NCBI GenBank assembly: GCA_019677205.1
Contig: JAAMXY010004803.1
Span: forward strand, 1 to 10,892
Length of the DNA stretch: 10,892 nt
From: Pinguiococcus pyrenoidosus
Taxonomy: Eukaryota > Sar > Pinguiophyceae > Pinguiochrysidales > Pinguiochrysidaceae
Direction: 5' to 3'
The notes under the pieces were generated by a model. That model was not told the DNA's origin. It made no database searches and was given only the letters and a program-made list of their open reading frames with translations. Positions 1 through 6,112 of the stretch are shown here, piece after piece. Each line of letters begins with the position of its first letter. The stretch's first letter is position 1. A program made the position numbers and the translations under genes.

Positions 1-40
1 GATGCGCTTGGCCGATTTCCTCCCACCCACTTCCCCAAAG

Positions 41-231
41 GTCCGTGCTTCGCAACGCCTGAGCTGAGCACTTGTGTTGACGCTCTCCTTCTCAGGTGGC
101 CGGGCGCTTCGTGCCCTTCACCGCGTGCACAGCAGCATTCGAGCTGCACAGGTCCTGTCGCTACCCAGATCTGCAGATCTTCAGCTCTGCGGATTGCACA
201 TGGGCGCCTCACCTCTTGTGTGCCTCTCCAG
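41..231 (+). other. Possible upstream introns/small exon of the VOC gene
   Basis: Two strong acceptor-like sequences are present: a pyrimidine-rich tract ending in CAG at 95 and another at 231. Possible donors are aag|gtccgt at 41 and cag|gtcctg at 152. They would give introns of 41-95 (55 nt) and 152-231 (80 nt) around a 56-nt exon at 96-151. One frame stays open through this model into the VOC frame, but the peptide is not recognisable and the donors are weak. This is an inference from splice signals only, and the initiating Met is not identified. Confidence 0.3.
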
Positions 232-741
232 GTCCTTCTGCTCGCCCTGCTCTTCGGCATCTGCACCTCGACGCCCAGGAGGCCCATGGCGTTGAAGCTG
301 GGGTACACCATCTTGTACGTGCCGGACGTGCGCGCGGCCGTGGCGTTCTACGAGAGGGCCTTTGGCCTGGCCAGCCGCTTCGTCACCGACGAAGCCGACT
401 ACGGCGAGATGGACACCGGCAACACCACGCTGGCCTTTGCGGCGGAAGGCCTCGCGGACAGCAACCTGAGCGGAGGCTTCGAGCCGGTGCGCGCGCAGGA
501 CAAGCCCAAGGGCTTCGAGTTGGCGTTTGGCTGCAACGACATCGCGGCGGACCTGGCTCGCGCGGTGGAGGGCGGGGCCACTCTCCTCGAGGACGTGCGA
601 GAGAAATCCTGGGGCCAGAAGGTGGCCTATGTGCGCGACGAGAACGGCTTCCTCATCGAGCTCTACCAGTGGCCTTCCCAGGCGCCGAAGACGGACGAGG
701 CCACGGAGCAGGCGCAGGCGGTGCAAAAAGAGGCCAGCTGA
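232..741 (+). CDS. VOC (glyoxalase/bleomycin-resistance fold) protein, 3' exon, 5' end uncertain
   Basis: The reading frame ends at a TGA at 739-741. From the ATG at 286 it gives a 151-aa vicinal-oxygen-chelate protein: MALKLGYTILYVPD (first beta strand), VAFYERAFGL (helix), GFELAFGCNDI (start of the second module) and ENGFLIELYQW (last strand). Length and order fit a single-chain VOC protein with two beta-alpha-beta-beta-beta modules. Compared with E. coli GloA, the first metal ligand (His) is Tyr7, the second (Glu) is not evident, the third (His) is Glu and the last Glu is kept. A true glyoxalase I is therefore unlikely and the substrate is unknown. The frame stays open upstream of 286. A strong acceptor-like sequence (cctctccag) ends at 231, and the codons just after it encode the hydrophobic VLLLALLFGICTST. 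I therefore infer a 3' exon from 232, with an upstream exon giving the start of a signal or targeting peptide. ATG 286 is the conservative alternative. The C-terminal 20 residues are Glu/Gln/Ala-rich. Confidence 0.7.
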   Translation, partial: VLLLALLFGICTSTPRRPMALKLGYTILYVPDVRAAVAFYERAFGLASRFVTDEADYGEMDTGNTTLAFAAEGLADSNLSGGFEPVRAQDKPKGFELAFGCNDIAADLARAVEGGATLLEDVREKSWGQKVAYVRDENGFLIELYQWPSQAPKTDEATEQAQAVQKEAS

Positions 742-1181
742 ATTCCGCCCGTCGTAGTCACGTCTCTTGAGGAGTGCAATCTCACAAGCAGCGTGGCGCT
801 CTGGGACCAAGGGAAGCTGCTGGCCGACGTTGATTGTCGAGGGGGTGCATGGTGCTGGTGCCTCATGACACCGATAGGCTGATGATTGCTTCTTCCAACC
901 GCATGTCCATGATATCCATGATGAAATTCCATCCTTCCTCAGAAGTTCCATCCTTCTTCAGCTTTGTGTCCACGTTGACAGCACTTCTCGCCCACAAGAG
1001 GGCACCGCAGTCCATGCTGCCCAGTGTGTATCACACGCACACGGAAAGGAACACTCACAAACGCACGCAAACTCACGCAAGGTCACAATCAGGGCCAACA
1101 CGGGCCTTTCTCACGGAAGCGCCGCATTCAAAAAGCTTCTAGGACAGCAGAGCAAGTGCTCACGAGGGTGGCGTGTCGTTG
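742..1181. other. Convergent intergenic region between VOC gene and oxygenase paralogue A
   Basis: This 440-bp stretch lies between two convergent stop codons and should hold both 3' UTRs. I see no convincing coding exon on either strand. It contains a 16-nt direct repeat with one mismatch (ttccatccttcctcag at 927-942 and again at 946-961), a short duplicated tccatgat motif around 905-922, and a CA/ACGCA-rich stretch at about 1030-1086. Read on the minus strand, that stretch is GU-rich and lies 100-150 nt after the stop of the paralogue. No clear AATAAA signal was found. Confidence 0.6.
927..961. repeat. Imperfect 16-nt direct repeat
   Basis: The unit ttccatccttcctcag at 927-942 recurs as ttccatccttcttcag at 946-961, a 19-nt period with one mismatch, in the 3' flank of the VOC gene. 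It is probably a local slippage duplication. No function is evident. Confidence 0.6.
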
Positions 1182-2477
1182 TTAAAGCTCGTCGCCATAC
1201 GCGACGAGGCCGGCCTCGTAGCCCTTGTCCCACAGCCCGCGGCATTCCCTGGCGTTCTCGCAGTCGAGGCGGCCGAGGCTGGAGCCGAAGAAGTCCAGCA
1301 CGCGGCCGACGAGCAGGACGGCGAAGTAGAAGGTGTTGCCGCGGATGGTCCGCTCGAGATGCAGCTCTCGGATGGGCACGCCGATGGAGAAGCCGTCGTA
1401 GTTCTCCACGCGGTGCCACTGCATGTCGGGGTTGTAGATCGCGTCTCCTGGCTCAAGGTCCACGTACTTGATGGGCAGATGCGGCGCGACGTGCGACAGG
1501 TCGTGGAGCATCGTCTGAAAGTTGTTCTGCCCGCCGATGGCCGGCCCCATGTAGGGCGAGTACTGCGGGTCGAGGAAGTACCAGCGCTTGCGGCCGACCA
1601 CCTGCACGAACCAGTTGTTGCCCAGGGCGCAGTGCCAGCCCGTGCCCGTGGTCAGCTTGCCGTCCTCGTGGTGCACCTTCTTCTGCCCGTCGAGGGCCCC
1701 ATACTGCGTGCCATGGCCAACGATGAGCTGCGTGCCAAAGAAGGTCAAGTGCCTGGGCCCGCCGAAGCCCTCGTGAATGCGCTCCAGCTGCAGGTCCTCG
1801 CGCACCACGTCGTCAACGGCCTTCTGCAGCATCTTGGGGCTGAAGCTGGTGTTGCCGAGCAGCTGGTGCCGCGACTGCAGCGGGAAGAAGAGGTACTTGG
1901 GCTCCACGCCTTGGTGGATGGTGCGGAAGGCGTCGCCGAAGGTCTGATGGCGCAGCTCGAAGTGGTCCACCGACAACGACGCGTTCTGGTGCACCGGAAC
2001 GACCAGGTCGCCAATCTTGGACGGCAGGAAATCCACGTCGCCCCAGTTGTCCACGGCGGGGGTATCCTTGAAGAGCCCGCGGACGACGGCAGGTCGACGC
2101 CAGCCATTGGTGGCCACCTTCATGGCGTCGATGGAGTACTCCTCCGCGCGGATGAAGGGGATCTCCTCTGGCTTATACTGGGGTACAGACGCGGGAGGAG
2201 ACGTCAGACCGTCTGCATCGCCTCCCATCTACACGCATACACAGCAGCAGCAATGGCGCTGCGACGCTCGACGCACCCGAATCTGCCGGTTCACCCGGCA
2301 GTACTTGCCATGCGCCTCCACCGTGGCGCGCGGATTGCCAGACAGGAACATCATGTTGGCCCAGACGTGGCGCAGCGGCTCGCCGCGGCTCCACATGGTA
2401 TAGAGGGCCATGCCCAGGACGGCGGCCGCAGCCAATGCCAGACGCGGCAGCGCCCTTGTCGCGGACGTGCTCTTCAT
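1182..2477 (-). CDS. ER-type cupin_8/JmjC-like oxygenase, paralogue A (two exons)
   Basis: Exon 1 is 2477-2277 (67 codons) and exon 2 is 2177-1182, joined in phase 0 to give 398 aa. The donor is cgg|gtgcgt and the acceptor is taccccag|tat; the intron sits at exactly the same codon as in paralogue B. Residues 13-29 are hydrophobic (signal peptide or signal anchor), followed by the motif GEPLRHVWAN. The core shows a cupin_8/JmjC-type double-stranded beta helix: WHCALGNNWFVQV-x-GRKRWYF, then PGDAIYNPDMQWHRVENY. The expected Fe ligands map to His249 and His322, but the acidic ligand two residues after the first His is Ala251. The Lys of GRKRW could bind the 2-oxoglutarate carboxylate. A CX5C pair lies near the C-terminus, and the protein ends GDEL, resembling an ER retrieval signal. 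By family it would be an Fe(II)/2-oxoglutarate hydroxylase acting in the ER lumen. Without the carboxylate it could be a halogenase-like enzyme, a binding protein, or an enzyme with another ligand. Substrate unknown. The start codon has G at -3. Confidence 0.85.
2178..2276 (-). other. Spliceosomal intron of paralogue A (99 nt)
   Basis: It runs from gtgcgtcgag to the pyrimidine-containing gtctgtaccccag. It is supported by the alignment of the exon ends with paralogue B: exon 1 is 67 codons in both and exon 2 begins with TAT in both. The intron sequence itself is not conserved with that of paralogue B beyond GTGCG at the donor. Confidence 0.85.
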
Positions 2478-3086
2478 GCCGGGCTGGGCTCACGCGCTGA
2501 GGTACAGCTCAGTTGCACGAGGAGATGTGCGGTGATCGCGCCCTGCGCACGTGCTCCAGAGCTGTGGTAAGGGGAGAAGATTGGCGCCTATCGGCGGAAT
2601 GCGGACCACAATTTGAGATTTCCGCCCTTCGCTTCTGATCCGCAATGATGGACCATTCGCATTTCAAATGGATTCCTTCAGGTGACCGCCAGGCATGGGA
2701 TTGGGTAAATTCCGCGGCAATCCCGCGAGCAATTCCGCATTCGGCCGAACACAGCAGCAGCAGCTGCTCGGAAGGAATCAAATCAACGCGCCCGAGGAAT
2801 CGGTCGCGGCCAATGGGTATGTGGGAGAGCGTCACGGTCCGTGAAACTTTACTGATTCGCAGTACTTTGTGTCAACAAGGCTTGCCGGCTCCATCAACCA
2901 CCGCCTCCGGACAGATGCGAAGACATTTGTGGCGGACCACTTTGTCGCATTTCGGATCCTCACAACACAAATCCCTCCGATCCCCTCCGATCGCTCCGTA
3001 TTTGGGAGCGGGAAGCCATCCACCGGAACCGCGCGTCTCAGGCGCATCCGCGAAGCCGAAAGCTGCGTCCTGAAGTGAACGCCAAC
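2478..3086. promoter_or_regulatory. Shared divergent promoter region of the oxygenase pair
   Basis: These 609 bp separate the start codons of the two divergent paralogues, and I see no gene in them. Candidate elements include a CCAAT box facing the minus-strand gene (ATTGG on the plus strand at 2700-2704), a CCAAT box facing the plus-strand gene (2810-2814), and several GCGGAAT/ATTCCGC-type sites between 2593 and 2750. Three TCCGA/TCCGT units recur at 10-bp spacing at 2976-2999, and TTCGGA occurs at 2951. No clear TATA box is seen near either start. Shared control is inferred from geometry alone. Confidence 0.5.
2971..3000. repeat. Three 10-bp-phased CTCCGA/CTCCGT units
   Basis: CTCCGA, CTCCGA and CTCCGT recur every 10 bp (TCCGA at 2976 and 2986, TCCGT at 2995), about 90-110 bp upstream of the start codon of paralogue B. 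The spacing of one helical turn is what a multimerised protein-binding site would show, but a short tandem duplication is equally possible. Confidence 0.45.
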
Positions 3087-4414
3087 ATGAAGGGATCGCT
3101 CCTGGGGACTGCGCTGCGACGCCTCTGCCTGCTCGTTGCGGCGGTGCTGCTCGTCTGCCTGTTCCGCCTGTGGAGCAATGGCGAGCCGCTGCGCCACGTC
3201 TGGGCCAACATCATGTTCCTCTCCGGCGACTTCACCGGCCTCGTGTTCGCCCTCGGGAAGTACTGTCGCGTCGACACGCGCATCGAGGTGCGCAGCGCCT
3301 GTTCTTCCACCCTCTCGCTGTCGAGCGTCGTCGGCGGTCCGAGATGCGCTCTCTCCCAAGCGCCCCCACCCGAACGCCTTCTTCATGGTGCTTCTTTTCT
3401 TCGTTCGTCCTCTAGTATCCCATGAGGGAGGTGCCGTTCATCCGCGCGGAGGACTACAGCTACGAAGCGCTGCGGGCGGCGACGGAGAATTGGCGCTATC
3501 CCGCCGTGGTCAAGGGCTTGTTCAAAGGCACCACGGCCGTGGAGAAGTGGGCGGACGTGGACTACCTGCCCTCCAAGATTGGGCACCTCGTGGTGCCCGT
3601 CCACCAGAACGCGTCCCTGGCGGTGGACAGCTTTCACCTGAAGCCGCAGAACTTCGGCGACGCGTTCCGGACGATTCATGCGGGCACGGAGCCCAAGTAC
3701 ATGTTCTTCCCCGTGCAGTCTCGGAAGCAGTTCGCCAACTCCAACTACTCCACCAGCGACCTGAAGGCGCAGATCAACAAGGTGGTGGCCGACGACCTCG
3801 AGCTCGACCGCATCTACAAGGGCTTCGGCGGCCCGTACCACTTCTCCTACTTCGGCTCGCAGCTCATCGTGGGCCACGGCACCAAGTTCGGATCCCTGGA
3901 GGGCCAGGAGAAGGTGCACCGCGAGCACCAGAACCTGACCACGGGCACCGGCTGGCACTGTGCCCTGGGCAACAACTGGTTCGTGCAGGTGGCGGGCAGG
4001 AAGCGCTGGTACTTCATCGACCCGAAATACTCCGCGTACATGGGCCCGGCCATCGGCGGCGAGGTCAACTATCAAACCATCCTGCACGACCTGTCCGGTG
4101 TGACCCCGCACCTGCCCGTGCGCTTCGCCGATATCGAGCCCGGCGACCTCATCTACAACCCCGACTTGGAATGGCACCGGATCGAGAACTACCCCGGCTT
4201 CTCTCTGGGCGTCCCGATCCGAGAGTTCCACATCGAGAGGAGCTTCCGCAACAACGCGTTGTACACGTCCTTCCTCATCGTCGACCAGATCCTGGGCAAG
4301 TTCGGCACGAACCTGGGACGGCCAAGCTGCACCGATGCCAAGGATTGTCTCCGCATCTGGCGCCAAGGCTACGAGGCCGGCGCCGCGTATGATGAAACTC
4401 ACAACGAGCTCTGA
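3087..4414 (+). CDS. ER-type cupin_8/JmjC-like oxygenase, paralogue B (two exons)
   Basis: Exon 1 is 3087-3287 (67 codons) and exon 2 is 3416-4414, joined in phase 0 to give 399 aa. The donor is gag|gtgcgc and the acceptor is cgtcctctag|tat. The ATG has A at -3 and the N-terminus aligns with paralogue A. After Lys2 and Arg11-Arg12 comes a hydrophobic run (about 13-28), then the shared GEPLRHVWAN motif. The oxygenase core has WHCALGNNWFVQV-x-GRKRWYF (His248, Ala250, Lys263) and PGDLIYNPDLEWHRIENY (His321). The His-to-His spacing of 73 is the same as in paralogue A. The acidic member of the usual H-x-D/E...H triad is again Ala. A CX5C pair (CTDAKDC) precedes the C-terminal HNEL, which fits the accepted ER-retrieval pattern of a basic/His residue, D/E/N/Q, then EL. 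I infer an ER-lumen protein, anchored or with a cleaved signal peptide. The fold assignment is strong; catalytic activity and substrate are unknown. Confidence 0.88.
3288..3415 (+). other. Spliceosomal intron of paralogue B (128 nt)
   Basis: It begins gtgcgcagcg and ends in a pyrimidine-rich tract cttcgttcgtcctctag. Removing it joins codons for ...TRIE and YPMREVPF in frame, matching ...RQIR and YKPEEIPF of paralogue A. The unspliced frame runs out of similarity at the donor, which supports real splicing. Confidence 0.88.
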
Positions 4415-4669
4415 AGACGTGTGAAGTCATCGTTTTTGGCGTTTCGATGGACAGGAAAGATGACAGGGGAAACATAATACTCAGCTGGGGAAGATCAGCA
4501 ATCCTGTTTGATATTTTTTCTTTTGTGTTTGCGTTTTCTTTGCGTTTGCGTTTTCTTTCCGTCTTGGCTTTGCGATAGCTCCTTCCGACTCTCGCTCCAC
4601 CTTCGATAGGAGTACAAGGACACGCAATCCTCTCCAGTTGGGAAAGCCTTTTGCGTCCCGCTTCGTTCC
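4415..4669. other. Convergent 3' flanks with a T/GT-rich repeat
   Basis: This 255-bp stretch lies between the stop of paralogue B and the stop of the minus-strand NDUFB2-like gene. It holds no convincing ORF. At 4501-4570 the plus strand is T/GT-rich, with two near-identical 17-nt units, gtttgcgttttctttgc at 4527-4543 and gtttgcgttttctttcc at 4544-4560. Position and composition suit a 3'-end processing region for paralogue B, about 113-146 nt after its stop. This is an inference. Confidence 0.55.
4527..4560 (+). repeat. Tandem duplication of a 17-nt T/GT-rich unit
   Basis: Two adjacent copies of gtttgcgttttcttt(g/c)c lie in the 3' flank of paralogue B. They differ by one base. The octamer GTTTGCGT inside the unit also occurs, on the sense strand, at a matching distance downstream of paralogue A (1072-1065). 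Confidence 0.7.
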
Positions 4670-5372
4670 TTACTCGTCGTCTTCATCATCATCGCCTTCA
4701 CCGACGAGATGCGGAAGCTCCCCTGTGTCCGACTTCACGTACTGGTACACAGGTTCTGCGTGATGCTCCTCCTCACCGTGATGATCACCGTGATCACCAT
4801 GTCCATGCCCCTCCCAAGGATGCTGGTATCCCTATTCAGATTGAGAAGATACGCGGGGGAGAGAGGTGTTAGCAAACCACTCACAAAGGACTGAAAAGCG
4901 GAAAAGCTGGAAAAGCTGGAAAAGCATAAAAACTGTCCACCTCGACATCGGGAGACTTCTTGATTACGTACCAAGAAAACAGCTCCATCCTGCTCAAAGC
5001 GGTAGAAAATCCACAGAAACGTCACCGTCATCATGATCTGCGGAGGAGAGACGCCAAATCAGCCGAAGGTGCAGGTGACCACAGCGGGGAGAGCCGCACC
5101 TTCCCCGTAACATCATGGATCCCGGACACCTTGAGCTCCATCTGCTCATTTGGAGGCGGAATCCGCCCAGCCGAGCCCATGCGTCGGATCTAAAGCCAGA
5201 ACCAAAAGGCGTCAGAGGCCTTTCCTCAGCGACCTCCGATGCGCTCTCGGGCGGAAGTTGCGCAGAGCAGCGGTGCCGCCGGTGACGAACGCCAGAGAGG
5301 GGAGCTGAGTGGCCTGAAGGAACCTACCTGGGGGCGCCAGCGCAGCGCTTGCCTCAGTGACCGACGGAACAT
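4670..5372 (-). CDS. NDUFB2: Mitochondrial complex I accessory subunit, NDUFB2-like (four exons)
   Basis: Exons are 5372-5328, 5189-5100, 5037-4972 and 4831-4670, all joined in phase 0, giving 120 aa. Donors are cag|gtaggt, aag|gtgcgg and ttg|gtacgt. Acceptors are ggctttag, tcctccgcag and ctgaatag. The N-terminus MFRRSLRQALRWRPQ is an Arg-rich amphipathic segment without acidic residues, as expected of a mitochondrial presequence. The middle reads SGIHDVTGK, then TFLWIFYRFEQDGAVFL (one membrane helix), then GYQHPWEGHGHGDHGDHHG. Plant NDUFB2-type subunits have the same order: H-x-VTGK, a W/F-rich helix ending in YR, QDGPVVLGWRHPWEGH, then a His/Gly-rich stretch. Here an acidic tail follows, ending GEGDDDEDDE. 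The protein should sit in the inner-membrane arm of complex I with one transmembrane helix. Exon 1 is the least certain part, since it rests on the splice signal and presequence character. No single exon would be called by length alone. Confidence 0.82.
4832..4971 (-). other. Intron 3 of the NDUFB2-like gene (140 nt)
   Basis: The donor is ttg|gtacgt and the acceptor is ttctcaatctgaatag. A CTAAC branch-point match lies at 4872-4868, about 37 nt before the acceptor. The join gives QDGAVFLGYQHPWEGH, the most diagnostic motif of the family, so this intron is well supported. It contains the tandem repeat at 4893-4927. Confidence 0.85.
4893..4927 (-). repeat. Tandem 9-nt repeat of acceptor-like CTTTTCCAG units
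   Basis: On the plus strand about four units of gaaaagctg occur (two exact, two variant). On the transcribed strand they read cttttccag, that is, serial pyrimidine-tract-plus-CAG sequences resembling 3' splice sites. They lie upstream of the CTAAC branch point of intron 3. Confidence 0.7.
5038..5099 (-). other. Intron 2 of the NDUFB2-like gene (62 nt)
   Basis: The donor is aag|gtgcggctc and the acceptor is gcgtctctcctccgcag. It is the shortest firmly supported intron in the window. Removing it joins HDVTGK to IMMTVTFLW, which restores the family pattern. Confidence 0.8.
5190..5327 (-). other. Intron 1 of the NDUFB2-like gene (138 nt)
   Basis: The donor is cag|gtaggttcc and the acceptor is ttttggttctggctttag. 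It separates the presequence exon from the mature protein in phase 0. The frame of exon 1 happens to stay open for some distance into this intron. Confidence 0.7.
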
Positions 5373-6112
5373 CGCAAAAGCACCGGAAATGGGCCGACTT
5401 CGCCGCGGCCGTCCAACTTTGGGCGTCTGAAGAGGCGGCGCCAACTGCGTGTTTGGTGTGCGCTGCTGGGATCCGCTGTATTTCGGCTGAATAATATATT
5501 TGAATAGTTTACTTTTTGACACTAACCAATGGGAAACTGTTTGAGAGAGATTGAAGCATAAGAATCCTTGCACAACCGATTGAACACCCCAATAAAATCT
5601 GAGCACAAATATTTAAATTGTTAGAAACTTTTTGGTCTTACCCACCCATGCTACACGGAGTGGAAACCGCTCGGAAAGCAGAATATTCTTTGATCGACCA
5701 GCAGCCCAATCCGAACGGCGCATTTGGATATTCTGTGCTTCAAAAGTCAGGATTCAATGTGTGGCAGCAAGACAGTTGGCGCGGCGTCATCCTGATCTTT
5801 TCAACTGCGGCGCTCTCGCGCACGGTGGCGCTTCGGAGTCTTCGCGCCTCATCTCGAGCTGAGTATCCCAGCGCGCTTCGGATCTCTCACTTTCCGAAGC
5901 CCCAGCGTGAGCTATACTGTGCGGAGGCTTTGGCGCCTTCGGAGTTCTTCGGAAAAGATCCATCGGAGACTTCGGAGGGCACTTCAGTTCCGCCTTTGGA
6001 TCGAGTGGGGCGGAGCGCTTCATCCACTTGTCGCCTCGAAGCTTCTTTACCGACCGACAGGCGTCGCGAGAGCCGCGGCTGGCCCCCGAAGTCGTGCCGC
6101 AGCGCCTCCAGA
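5373..6112. promoter_or_regulatory. Divergent promoter region between NDUFB2-like and adaptor genes
   Basis: These 740 bp lie between two divergent start codons. Positions about 5484-5640 form an AT-rich island in otherwise GC-rich DNA, with ATAATATATTT and AAATATTTAAATT runs. CCAAT boxes occur at 5526, 5589 and 5706 on the plus strand. The part nearer the adaptor gene (5832-5976) carries six TTCGGA/TCCGAA hexamers. A plus-strand frame stays open back to about 5618, but its first codon there is TTG, its first ATG is 5648, and the peptide resembles no known protein. I therefore treat it as promoter/5' UTR. No separate gene is seen. Confidence 0.5.
5832..5976. repeat. Cluster of TTCGGA hexamers upstream of adaptor gene
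   Basis: TTCGGA occurs at 5832, 5877, 5938, 5948 and 5971, and its complement TCCGAA at 5893. A further TCGGA is at 5963. Six copies in 145 bp is dense for a hexamer. They end about 140 bp before the chosen ATG and may be binding sites for a promoter factor. Confidence 0.4.

Noticed and set aside
1173-2570. 465-codon plus-strand ORF covering paralogue A
   Set aside because: It is antisense to exon 2 of a clearly recognisable protein. It is low-complexity, Val/Ala/His-rich, and matches no family. High GC3 in the real gene creates such open antisense frames.
2832-3386. 184-codon minus-strand ORF and short ORFs in the divergent promoter
   Set aside because: Partly antisense to exon 1 of paralogue B, with no recognisable protein. 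The region behaves as promoter.
3136-4392. 418-codon plus-strand ORF overlapping paralogue B
   Set aside because: It reads through the intron in another frame and gives an Arg/Pro/His-rich product. The spliced frame matches paralogue A throughout.
5226-5606. 126-codon continuous reading of NDUFB2-like exon 1
   Set aside because: Upstream codons come from the AT-rich island and downstream ones from intron 1. Only MFRRSLRQALRWRPQ before the cag|gtaggt donor is kept, because splicing there joins in phase 0 to the family motif.
5618-6112. N-terminal extension of the adaptor frame by 165 codons
   Set aside because: It begins with TTG (first ATG at 5648), crosses an AT-rich island and the TTCGGA cluster, and encodes a Ser/Arg-rich sequence without family resemblance. 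Chance openness is more likely, although a longer transcript cannot be excluded.
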